From NCBI RefSeq assembly GCF_001278075.1, contig NZ_CP011340.1:620001-684000 (forward strand): a stretch of DNA of 64,000 nucleotides, in the 5' to 3' direction. The DNA comes from Streptomyces pristinaespiralis. Its GTDB lineage: Bacteria > Actinomycetota > Actinomycetes > Streptomycetales > Streptomycetaceae. The notes beneath the pieces were generated by a model. It was not told where the DNA came from, made no database searches, and worked only from the letters and a program-made list of their open reading frames with translations. Within the stretch, counting starts at the first letter, position 1; the number at the start of each line of letters is the position of its first letter. Made by a program: the position numbers and the translations under genes. Shown here in pieces: positions 57,234 through 64,000 of this stretch.

Positions 57234-58562
57234 TCAGGCCTTGCCGCAGGGGGCGCCGTTGAGGGTGAAGGCGGCGGGGATCCCGTTGGTGCCGTTGGAG
57301 GAGCCGTTGAGGCCGAAGCTCACGCTGCCGCCGGCGGGGACGGTCTCGGTCCAGGGCTCATGGGTGGCGCGCACCTGTGCCCCCTGTTGGACGACCTTGG
57401 CGTTCCAGGCCGAGTTGACCCTCTGGTCACCGGGGAAGGCGAAGTCGAGCTGCCATCCCTTGACGGCGGTGGTGCCGGTGTTGCGGATCGTCACATCGGC
57501 GTTGAAGGAGCTGCCCCAGTCGCTCAGCCGGTAGGTGACCTGGCAGCCGCCGGCTGCCGGGCCGCCGGTGAAGACGCCGGCCTCGCGTGCGGTCTGCTTG
57601 ATCCCGTCGGCGCCGTTGAAGATGCGCTGACCCCAGGGGCTGAGCTGGGAGGCGTTGAAGCCGACGGCCATGTCGAGGTACTCGACGCCGCCGCCGTTGC
57701 CGCTCCAGGACCAGCCCATGTAGCCGACGTCGAACTGCTCCGCCGTCGCCATGATGGCGTCCTCGTCGGGGTTGCCGTCCGAGTGGGCGTCGCCGAATTC
57801 GCCGACCACGATGGGCAGTTTGCTGGTCACGAACCGGTTCAGGTAGTCGCGTACCTCGGTCGCGGTGTCGAAGACGCCGTACATGTGGATCGAGAAGACG
57901 GTGTTCCGGTCGGGGTCGGCGGCGAACACGCCGGCGGCGTTGTCGCGCATGGTGAACGACCAGTCCTGGCCCCAGTTCGGCGCGTCCACCATGAGGGTGT
58001 GGTCGAAGCCGGCGGCGCGAAGCCGCTTGATCGCGTCGGTCGTGCCGGAGGTCCAGGCGCTGTATCCGGAGTTCCCGTAGGGCTCGTTGCCGATGTTCAG
58101 GATGACGTACTTCTCCTGCCCCTTGAGCGCGGCCTGGACGTCGATCCAGTAGTCGACGGCGCGCGAGAGCGGCACGGCGGCGCCGGCCTCGCCGTATCCG
58201 GTCGTGTCGTGCGCCTCGAGGACGCAGACGAGCCGGTTCGCCTTGCACTGCGCGACGATGTCCGCGACGTCGGCGGCGTCGTTCCTGGTCCACTGGTCGC
58301 CCGTGCTGAGCACGACGCGTACGGAGTTGGCGCCCAGCGCCTTGATGTCCTTCAGTGCTTGCGTCGTACGGGTCGGATACCAGGTGTGGGCGTGGTTGAC
58401 GCCCCGCAGGACGAAGTCGTTGCCGCCCGCGTCCAGCAGCCGGCCGTCGCTGACGTGGAACCCGGACGCCGTCTCCGCCGCATGGGCCGGGGCGGGGGCG
58501 GCGAACAGCGTGGCGGCCATGGCCAGCAGCGCTCCCGCCGCGGTGGCCAGTTTCCTTCTCAT
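57234..58562 (-). CDS. Secreted endo-beta-1,4-mannanase (GH5, subfamily 8-like) with CBM2
   Basis: A 442-residue exported enzyme. Signal about 1-29. GH5 domain about 30-335: LRGVNHAHTWYPTRT, VLEAHDTTGYGEAGAA, acid/base Glu in ILNIGNEPYGNSGY, nucleophile Glu in PIVVGEFGDAHSDG, and GYMGWSWSGNGGGVEYLD. This closely matches streptomycete ManA mannanases as I remember them, rather than cellulases. About 340-440 is a CBM2 (CQVTYRLSDWGSSFNADVTI). It acts outside the cell upstream of the importer and mannosidase. ATG at 58562 begins the signal peptide. Confidence 0.9.
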   Translation of the reverse strand: MRRKLATAAGALLAMAATLFAAPAPAHAAETASGFHVSDGRLLDAGGNDFVLRGVNHAHTWYPTRTTQALKDIKALGANSVRVVLSTGDQWTRNDAADVADIVAQCKANRLVCVLEAHDTTGYGEAGAAVPLSRAVDYWIDVQAALKGQEKYVILNIGNEPYGNSGYSAWTSGTTDAIKRLRAAGFDHTLMVDAPNWGQDWSFTMRDNAAGVFAADPDRNTVFSIHMYGVFDTATEVRDYLNRFVTSKLPIVVGEFGDAHSDGNPDEDAIMATAEQFDVGYMGWSWSGNGGGVEYLDMAVGFNASQLSPWGQRIFNGADGIKQTAREAGVFTGGPAAGGCQVTYRLSDWGSSFNADVTIRNTGTTAVKGWQLDFAFPGDQRVNSAWNAKVVQQGAQVRATHEPWTETVPAGGSVSFGLNGSSNGTNGIPAAFTLNGAPCGKA

Positions 58563-58988
58563 GGTCTGCTCCCAATGTCGTTGCACGCGCGCCACGGGCG
58601 GTGGCCCCGGTGCACGGCACTCTCGAGTCCTTCGGACACTCGTGTCCCGCTGCCGCGATGCACCGGATTCCGGATTCGGGGCTTTCACGTCCGGAATTCG
58701 ACCGGCCTTGCGATGAATGCACGGCAGGGCGGGACAGGCCCCCGCCGACCGGGTGTTGATCGCGGCTCCCCGGCCGGCGGGAAAGAAAGGCCACCCGGAC
58801 GGACTGCCGCCATTGCCGGTCGAAGCAGTGTCGAGCGGCGGCAGTTCGCCTTTCCTGCGGGCGACTGGAAGAGAGGCTAAGCGCCGCAAGGCATGGACAC
58901 AACACTTGAAGCCAAACCGGTTAAGTTTAGTAGTTGTTCATCTCGTACCAGGCACTGCGGACCCGTTCACGCCGTGTCCGCCGCCGCA
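58563..58988. promoter_or_regulatory. Mannanase promoter region with palindromic AAACCGGTTAA site
   Basis: 426 bp. AAACCGGTTAA (58914-58924) contains the perfect palindrome AACCGGTT. Directly beside it, GTTTAGTAG followed by TTGTTCA (58925-58940) matches the arrangement upstream of the ROK kinase gene. The site is about 350 bp from the mannanase start, so either the leader is long or a second promoter exists. No small gene is supported. Confidence 0.5.
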
Positions 58989-59954
58989 TTACGGACGAGG
59001 TGCGACCACCTGCGCGGCCTGGGCCCCGACCGCGGCCGAGGCGGCAGCCGCGGCGCCGACGAGCCCGGCGTCCAGGGCGAGCCGGGCCGGGACGATCGGC
59101 ACGTCCCGGGTGAAGTCGAGCACGGCGTAGTCGGTCATCCGGCGGCGCAGGGGCTTGAAGAGGGTGTCGCCGGCCTGGGCCACCCCGCCCCCGATCACCA
59201 CGAGGTCCAGTTCGACGAGGGCTGTCGTCGCCGCGATCGCCGCCGCCAGGGCCTGGGCGGCGCGCTCGTACGCCGCCTTGGCCCGGGCATCGCCGGCCTC
59301 GGCCGCGGCGGCGACCGCCGCGGCGTCCGGCGTCGTACCGGCAGGGGCCGTCCAGCCGGCGGCCCGGGCGTGGGCCGCGATCGCCGTGCCGCTGGCCAGT
59401 GTCTCGACACAGCCCGGGGCGCCGCAGGCGCAGAGGGGGCCGTCCAGGTCCACCGTGATGTGGCCTATGTGGCCGGCGTTCCCGGAACGCCCGGGATGCA
59501 GTCGGCCGCCCAGTACGAGTCCGCCGCCGACACCAGTCGACACCACCATGCACAGGGCGTTGTCCACCCCGCGGGCGGCGCCGAGCCAGTGCTCGGCCGC
59601 CGTCATCGCGACGGCGTCGCCGACCAGCACGGGACGGAGGCCGAGCGGGGTGCGCGGATGCGCACGCACGCGCTCGACCAGCGGATACCGGCGCCATGCC
59701 GGGATGTTGACCGGGCTGACCGTGCCGGCCGCGGTGTCGAGGGGGCCCGCGCACGCGATCCCGAGGCAGGACAGCGCGTCCCACGCGGGGTGCGCGGCCA
59801 GCTCGTCGAGCACGGCCGTCACGGCGTCCATCAGCTCCTGCGCCGGACGCCGGGCAGGGGTGGCCCGCTCGACCCGCACGAGCAGCCCGCCCTCCTCGTC
59901 CACGAGCGCGCCGGCGATCTTCGTGCCCCCGATGTCCAGTGCTCCGTACACCAT
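58989..59954 (-). CDS. ROK-family sugar kinase
   Basis: A 321-residue glucokinase-like kinase. ALDIGGTKIAGALVDEEGG is the ATP phosphate loop, STGVGGGLVLGGRLHPGRSG the sugar site, and CACGAPGCVETLASG the CxCGxxGCxE zinc motif. No N-terminal helix-turn-helix exists, so it is an enzyme rather than a ROK repressor. In a mannan locus it may phosphorylate mannose or glucose. ATG at 59954 is spaced eight bases from AAAGGG; a GTG three bases upstream is possible. Confidence 0.9.
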   Translation of the reverse strand: MVYGALDIGGTKIAGALVDEEGGLLVRVERATPARRPAQELMDAVTAVLDELAAHPAWDALSCLGIACAGPLDTAAGTVSPVNIPAWRRYPLVERVRAHPRTPLGLRPVLVGDAVAMTAAEHWLGAARGVDNALCMVVSTGVGGGLVLGGRLHPGRSGNAGHIGHITVDLDGPLCACGAPGCVETLASGTAIAAHARAAGWTAPAGTTPDAAAVAAAAEAGDARAKAAYERAAQALAAAIAATTALVELDLVVIGGGVAQAGDTLFKPLRRRMTDYAVLDFTRDVPIVPARLALDAGLVGAAAAASAAVGAQAAQVVAPRP

Positions 59955-60017
59955 CACGTTCGCCCTTTCATGGAGGGAGCGGATTCATCACTCCGGGGCG
60001 TTACTGTGCACGGGATT

Positions 60018-60043
60018 GACAACGTTGTCCAGTAAACGGTTTA
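60018..60043. promoter_or_regulatory. Two adjacent palindromes upstream of the ROK kinase
   Basis: GACAACGTTGTC (60018-60029) is a perfect 12-bp palindrome with a CG centre, typical of LacI-family operators. Four bases later TAAACGGTTTA (60033-60043) is an odd-centred palindrome related to the AACCGGTT sites. Both lie 65-90 bp upstream of the start codon, in promoter position. Confidence 0.6.
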
Positions 60044-60081
60044 GTAGAGCAATTGTTCAGTCAAGGAATCGGGGCGGTGAT

Positions 60082-60495
60082 CTATCGGCCGACCGGCTGC
60101 CCGAGCCCCAGCATGTTGCCCTCGCTGTCCCGGAACCAGGCGCCGAGCTCGCCCGTAGCGCCCTTGCTGGGATAATTCCCCTGAATCTCGGCGACGCCGT
60201 CCACGGTCTTCAGGCCGGGCAGATCGACCTCCTCGAACACCACACCGCGCCGCTCGAGTTCATCCATGGCCGCCCGAAGGTCGTCGACCTCCAACGCCAT
60301 CTGGGTGAAGGTCCCGGGGGAAGCCCCCGCGGACCGGAAAAGAGCGAAGTCCGCGCCGCCGCAGCGGTACAGAAGCCCACCCGGGCGCTCGTCGACCGGT
60401 TCGAGTCCGAGCTTGTCCGCGTAGAAGCGCCTCGCTCGCTCCAGGTCCTGCGCGGGCAGCCGAACGGCCACCCGTGCGTTGTCGAGAATCCCCAT
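60082..60495 (-). CDS. VOC-family (glyoxalase-like) protein
   Basis: A 137-residue vicinal-oxygen-chelate fold protein with paired beta-alpha-beta-beta modules: VRLPAQDLERARRFYADKLG, FTQMALEVDDLRAAMDELE and WFRDSEGNMLGLGQP. Such proteins include lactoylglutathione lyases, dioxygenases and resistance proteins; this one cannot be placed. ATG at 60495 follows GGAGG. It is downstream of the hxlR-type gene on the same strand with a 117-bp gap. Confidence 0.85.
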   Translation of the reverse strand: MGILDNARVAVRLPAQDLERARRFYADKLGLEPVDERPGGLLYRCGGADFALFRSAGASPGTFTQMALEVDDLRAAMDELERRGVVFEEVDLPGLKTVDGVAEIQGNYPSKGATGELGAWFRDSEGNMLGLGQPVGR

Positions 60496-60612
60496 GCCGC
60501 CTCCATCCGTCGGTCAGGACACCCGTGTAACGGTTCGTCAGGGCGATGGGCAACGGGCAGACGTCAGGGGTCGTGGGGGCCGGGGCGCGAAACGGCCACC
60601 GGCCCCGGTGGA

Positions 60613-61005
60613 TCACCGCTTCGGATCGGTGTCGTAGTCGTGCCGTGCCTGCTCGACCTTGTCCAGGTTGCCGTCCGCCCATTCGGCCAGGTGCGCGAAG
60701 AGCGGGGCGAGGCTGCGGCCGAGCTCACTGATCTCGTACTCGACCCGAGGGGGAACCTCCGGGTGGTAGGTGCGCACGACGAGACCGTCGCGCTCCAGTT
60801 GCCTCAGCCGCTGGGTCAGCACCTTCGGCGTGATCCTGGCGATCCGCCGTTCCAGTTCGACGAACCGCTGCCGCCCGTAGGTGTGCAGGCTCCAGAGGAT
60901 CGGTGTGGTCCACCGGCTGAACACGATGTCGACGACCGGCCCGATCGGACAGGCCAGCTCCGGGTCGGTCGCAGCGGGCGGCGTCCGGGTCGCTTCGCGT
61001 GCCAT
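60613..61005 (-). CDS. HxlR-family transcriptional regulator
   Basis: A 130-residue winged-helix regulator. The family signature is CPIGPVVDIVFSRWTTPILW and RFVELERRIARITPKVLTQRL, then GLVVRTYHPEVPPRVEYEIS. A single Cys (in ACPIG) could sense redox stress or electrophiles, as in related HxlR proteins. ATG at 61005 has AGGAGG at seven bases, better than the ATG at 61011. It is divergent from the NmrA-like reductase and probably represses it. Confidence 0.9.
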   Translation of the reverse strand: MAREATRTPPAATDPELACPIGPVVDIVFSRWTTPILWSLHTYGRQRFVELERRIARITPKVLTQRLRQLERDGLVVRTYHPEVPPRVEYEISELGRSLAPLFAHLAEWADGNLDKVEQARHDYDTDPKR

Positions 61006-61034
61006 GCACATCCCTCCTGGATAGCCACTTTCCT

Positions 61035-61046
61035 GTAGGTACCTAC
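61035..61046. promoter_or_regulatory. HxlR-type operator palindrome
   Basis: GTAGGTACCTAC, a perfect 12-bp palindrome, lies between the divergent hxlR-type (start 61005) and NmrA-like (start 61156) genes. It is close to the hxlR start and next to the AT-rich CTATAC, a possible -10. Confidence 0.65.
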
Positions 61047-61155
61047 TATACGGGCGGTGTTAGCGTCCCCCTCGTCGCCAGGACCTCAAGGCCCGCGGCA
61101 CTCCGGCCCGTTGCACGGGCATCGGTGACCACACAGGAAACACAGGGGAGTTGTC

Positions 61156-62001
61156 ATGATCGTAGTGACGGGGGCGACCGGTAATGTCGGCCGCTCGCTG
61201 GTACAGGTGCTCGCAGCCGGCGGTGAGCGGGTGACCGCGACGTCCCGCACCATCACGGACGCGGACGTCCCGGAGGGCGTCCGGCACCGGACGGCCGACC
61301 TGACCGACGCGGAGAGCCTGCGTTCCGTTCTCGACGGCGCCGACGCGCTGTTCCTCCAGAACGGCGGCGCGAGCGCGCACCTGCTGAACCCGCACGAGAT
61401 CCTGGACGTCGCCAAGGCAGGCGGAGTGCGCAGGGTCGTCCTGCTGTCCTCCCAAGGAGTCGCGACCCGGCCGCGGTCGGCCTCGCACGGGGGCACGGCA
61501 CGCCTGATCGAGGACGCCGTCCGCGGATCCGGCATGTCCTGGACGATCCTCCGGCCCGGAGGCTTCAACTCCAACGCCTACGCCTGGGCCGAGCCGGTCC
61601 GCGCCCACCGGAGCGTCGCCGCACCGTTCGGCGACGTCGGCCTGCCCACCGTCGACCCGGACGACATCGCGGAGGTCGCCGCCGTGGCACTGCGCGAGGA
61701 CGGGCACGACGGACGGATCTACGAGTTGACCGGGCCCGCGCCGAGCACGCCGCGGCAGCGGGCCGCGGCCATCGGCGAGGCGCTCGGCGAACCGGTCCGT
61801 TTCGTCGAGCAGACCCGTGAGGAGGCCCGCGCGGAGATGCTGCGGTTCATGCCGGAAGCAGTCGTGGAGACGACCCTGGCCATCCTCGGCGACCCGACCG
61901 GCGCGGAGCAGCGCGTCAGCCCGGACGTCGGGCGCGTTCTCGGCCGTGCGCCGCGCTCCTTCGCCGACTGGGCACGACGGTACGTCGGCGCCTTCCGATA
62001 G
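61156..62001 (+). CDS. NmrA-like NAD(P)-binding reductase
   Basis: A 281-residue atypical [23 protein letters not shown] is the nucleotide loop (GxTGxxG), and [17 protein letters not shown] is a family stretch. It resembles QorB/NmrA-type NADPH quinone reductases. Divergence from an HxlR regulator across GTAGGTACCTAC is a common arrangement for electrophile- or quinone-responsive reductases. ATG at 61156; CAGGGGAG lies upstream. Confidence 0.88.
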   Translation: MIVVTGATGNVGRSLVQVLAAGGERVTATSRTITDADVPEGVRHRTADLTDAESLRSVLDGADALFLQNGGASAHLLNPHEILDVAKAGGVRRVVLLSSQGVATRPRSASHGGTARLIEDAVRGSGMSWTILRPGGFNSNAYAWAEPVRAHRSVAAPFGDVGLPTVDPDDIAEVAAVALREDGHDGRIYELTGPAPSTPRQRAAAIGEALGEPVRFVEQTREEARAEMLRFMPEAVVETTLAILGDPTGAEQRVSPDVGRVLGRAPRSFADWARRYVGAFR

Positions 62002-62177
62002 GTCCGACAGGGCGGCCGTGTCAGGGCGTTGCTGCCGGACCGGTCGTTCCCCCGGCGGGCGAGGGCGCAGGTGACGGCGGCGCGCCCGCCGGCCGATCGC
62101 AACTCGCCGTCCCCGGACGGGCGGCGCACCGGCCCCGGGGACCGTGGCGTGCCCGTCCGGCGGTCTATCGTGGACCC

Positions 62178-63113
62178 ATGTCCACCCTTGACCAGATCCG
62201 CATCGTCTCCCGCGACTCCCCCATGGCGCTCGCCCAGGTGGAGCGCGTCCGCGCGGAACTGGCCGCGCTCCACCCCGGTATCCGGACCGAGGTCGTCCCC
62301 GTCAAGACCACCGGCGACAAGTGGATGGGCGATCTCTCCCTCGTGGAGGGGAAGGGCGCGTTCACCAAGGAGGTCGACGCCGCCCTGCTCGCGGGCGAGG
62401 CCGACCTCGCGGTGCACTGCGTCAAGGACGTGCCCGCGGACCGGCCGTTGCCCGCCGGGACGGTGTTCGCGGCGTTCCTCGAGCGTGACGACGTACGCGA
62501 CGCACTGATCCACCCGGGCGGTCTGACACTCGACGAGCTGCCCGAAGGCGCCCGGATCGGGACCTCGTCCGTGCGTCGTATCGCGCAACTGGCCGTGTCC
62601 CACCCGCACCTGGAGTGCGTGCCGATGCGGGGCAACGCCAACCGGCGTCTGGAGAAGCTCGCGGCGGGTGACGCGGACGCGCTGCTCCTGGCCGTGTCGG
62701 GCCTGGAGCGCATCGGGCGCACGGACGTGATCACGCAGACGCTGTCGACCGACGTGATGTGCCCGCCGATCGGCGCGGGGGTCCTGGCCCTGCAGTGCCG
62801 GGAGGGCGACTCCGCGCTGATCGACACGGTGAGCGACCTCGGCCACCCCGGGACGCACCGGGAGGTCACTGCCGAGCGCATGTTCCTCCATGTGCTGCAG
62901 GGGCACTGCAACAGCCCCATCGCGGGCTACGCCCGGTCCGAGCGGAACGGTGAACTGTCCCTGCGGGCGAAGGTCTTCTCCCCCGACGGCAAGGTGATCC
63001 TCAACGCCCACGAGTGGGCCGGGCGCCTCGATCCCGCAACGCTGGGCACGTCGGTCGCGGTCGCTCTGCTCCGCCAGGGCGCACGGGAACTGATCGACGG
63101 CATCCCCCACTGA
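62178..63113 (+). CDS. hemC: Hydroxymethylbilane synthase, divergent paralogue
   Basis: A 311-residue porphobilinogen deaminase, which condenses four porphobilinogens into hydroxymethylbilane. Family blocks are recognisable but altered: [60 protein letters not shown], and the dipyrromethane cofactor Cys in [13 protein letters not shown], where GGC is usual. No hemA, hemB or hemD neighbours are present, unlike the main streptomycete cluster, so this is probably a second copy. The ribosome site is weak. Confidence 0.88.
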   Translation: MSTLDQIRIVSRDSPMALAQVERVRAELAALHPGIRTEVVPVKTTGDKWMGDLSLVEGKGAFTKEVDAALLAGEADLAVHCVKDVPADRPLPAGTVFAAFLERDDVRDALIHPGGLTLDELPEGARIGTSSVRRIAQLAVSHPHLECVPMRGNANRRLEKLAAGDADALLLAVSGLERIGRTDVITQTLSTDVMCPPIGAGVLALQCREGDSALIDTVSDLGHPGTHREVTAERMFLHVLQGHCNSPIAGYARSERNGELSLRAKVFSPDGKVILNAHEWAGRLDPATLGTSVAVALLRQGARELIDGIPH

Positions 63114-63464
63114 CCTCCTCGGCCGGCCCCGCGCCGTGCGTGGCCCACGGGTCCGGACGACGGATTCACCGTCGACCGGTCCACGGACACGACCGGGCAG
63201 GACCCCACGGCCCGCCGGACCGTACAGGGAGCACCTGTCGCGGTGCCCGGCTCCCCCGGCATGTGCCGCCATGCGAGTCGGAAACGAGACACGAAAGGCG
63301 CTCTGCTCCGTCAGGTCCCCCGACTCGGATGTGACGAGGTGTTTGCTTGCCGACATCTCATGCCACCGTCCCGCACTCCGCGACGCGGCCACGATGGTGG
63401 ACCGACAGGCCCGGAGTGCTGCGCAAAGGTGTGGGTTTTCCTCTTCTACGAGTTGGAGGCCGGC
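63114..63464. other. Intergenic region before the radical SAM gene
   Basis: 351 bp. I checked for a cobalamin riboswitch, which would suit a B12-dependent enzyme, but saw no convincing B12 box. The stretch near 63420-63450 (GTGTGGGTTTTCCTCTTCTA) is less GC-rich and probably near the promoter. No small gene is supported. Confidence 0.4.
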
Positions 63465-64000
63465 ATGCGGTTGCTCTTGATTCATCCGAGCGCACTCATG
63501 TACTCGGAAATCTTCCTGCGTCTGGAGCCGCTGGGTCTCGAGCGGGTCGCGGGTGCCGCGCGGGAGGCCGGTCATGAGGTGTCGGTGATCGACCTGCAGA
63601 CCGAGTCGCATACGGCACTGACACGTCTTCTTGAATCCTTCCGGCCGGAGGCCATCGGCGTCTCCCTCAATTATCTGGCCAACATTCCCGAGGCGATCGA
63701 GATCGCCCAGGACGCCAGGCGCAGGCTGCCCGGTGTCTTCGTCTTCTTCGGCGGGCACAGCGTGTCCTTCGTGGCCGGCGACGTCCTGGAGCAGGCGGAG
63801 GGCGCCGTGGACGCGGTGGTCCGCGGCGAGGGGGAGACGGCGATCGGGCCGCTCCTCGACGCCGCCCGCGACGGCGGTCTGTCCTCCGTGCCCGGGGCGG
63901 TCACCCTGGAGGGCCGGGGCCCGGCGCCCACGATGCTGCACAGCATCGATTCCCCCCGCCCGGCCCGCGACCTGCTGCGGCACCGCCGCCGCTACTTCAT
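63465..64000 (+). CDS. B12-binding radical SAM protein, HpnR-like (3' end outside window)
   Basis: The first 178 codons of a gene running off the right edge. ATG at 63465 follows GGAGG. The visible part is a cobalamin-binding domain: MRLLLIHPSALMYSEIFLRL, then EPLGLERVAGAAREAGHEV, GVSLNYLANIPEAIEIA, FFGGHSVSFVAGDV and DAVVRGEGETAIGPLLDAA. The HPSALMYSE start and NYLAN/GGHS blocks recall HpnR, the hopanoid C-3 methylase (from memory). The radical SAM CxxxCxxC cluster would lie beyond the window, so the identity is provisional. Confidence 0.7.
   Translation, partial: MRLLLIHPSALMYSEIFLRLEPLGLERVAGAAREAGHEVSVIDLQTESHTALTRLLESFRPEAIGVSLNYLANIPEAIEIAQDARRRLPGVFVFFGGHSVSFVAGDVLEQAEGAVDAVVRGEGETAIGPLLDAARDGGLSSVPGAVTLEGRGPAPTMLHSIDSPRPARDLLRHRRRYF

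Noticed and set aside
57234..58562. GH5 enzyme as a cellulase
   Set aside because: The NHAHTWYP, EAHDTTGYGE and GEFGDAHSDG stretches fit bacterial GH5 mannanases better, and the neighbours form a mannan pathway.
58989..59954. ROK protein as a DNA-binding repressor of the mannan genes
   Set aside because: It starts directly with the ATP-binding ALDIGGTK motif and has no helix-turn-helix domain.
63114..63464. Cobalamin riboswitch before the B12-binding radical SAM gene
   Set aside because: No convincing B12 box or conserved core could be found by eye; a covariance-model search would settle it.
61719..63983. 754-codon minus-strand open frame
   Set aside because: Antisense to the NmrA-like, hemC and radical SAM genes; no recognisable protein features.

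Overview
The window looks like chromosomal DNA of a streptomycete or close relative. It is very GC-rich with strong G/C third-position bias, purine-rich ribosome binding sites, many GTG starts and a few TTG, TAT and lipoprotein signals, many small conserved actinobacterial genes, and sugar ABC importers without their own ATPase. I see no rRNA, tRNA, CRISPR array, transposase or integrase.

Layout. 0-6.5 kb: the 5' end of a helix-turn-helix regulator, a quinone oxidoreductase, a methyltransferase, a 0.9 kb non-coding repeat tract, a YbdK-type carboxylate-amine ligase, a small membrane protein and an SDR. 6.5-15.5 kb: an amino-sugar/glycoside block with a class II aldolase and AgaS-like SIS enzyme divergent from a DeoR regulator, then a secreted GH109-type NAD enzyme and NEW3-domain protein divergent from a 997-residue secreted fusion (PA14, propeller, CBM, DUF1080). 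15.5-26 kb: M20 hydrolase, alpha/beta hydrolase divergent from TetR-PfkB kinase, an orphan gene, hemerythrin, PhoD phosphatase, SDR, gamma-carbonic-anhydrase-like protein, and a DapB-like dehydrogenase overlapping a carboxymuconolactone decarboxylase. 26-38 kb: cholesterol oxidase, secreted GDSL hydrolase, PP2C phosphatase, several small proteins, a second YbdK-type ligase, an NAD epimerase, a metallo-hydrolase, and a three-gene membrane operon joined by stop/start overlaps.

38-48 kb: a compact operon of a small protein, a polyprenyl synthase and an MpaB/Lcp-type oxygenase, a large secreted alpha-amylase with two starch-binding domains, a lamin-tail protein, a decayed AraC gene beside a tandem duplication, and a secreted serine hydrolase. 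48-60 kb: a mannan utilisation locus, comprising an ABC importer (binding protein and two permeases) with a trailing exporter-type ABC gene, divergent from beta-mannosidase and LacI regulator, then a GH5 mannanase with CBM2 and a ROK sugar kinase. AACCGGTT-like sites lie in front of its transcription units. 60-64 kb: a VOC protein, an HxlR regulator divergent from an NmrA-like reductase, a divergent lone HemC, and the start of a B12-binding radical SAM gene resembling the hopanoid C-3 methylase HpnR.

Working picture: a polysaccharide-foraging soil actinomycete. Secreted enzymes cut starch, mannan, GalNAc-type glycans and sterols outside the cell, importers and kinases bring products in, and LacI, DeoR, TetR and HxlR regulators with visible palindromes control the units. 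Family names come from recognising motifs, not from database searches.
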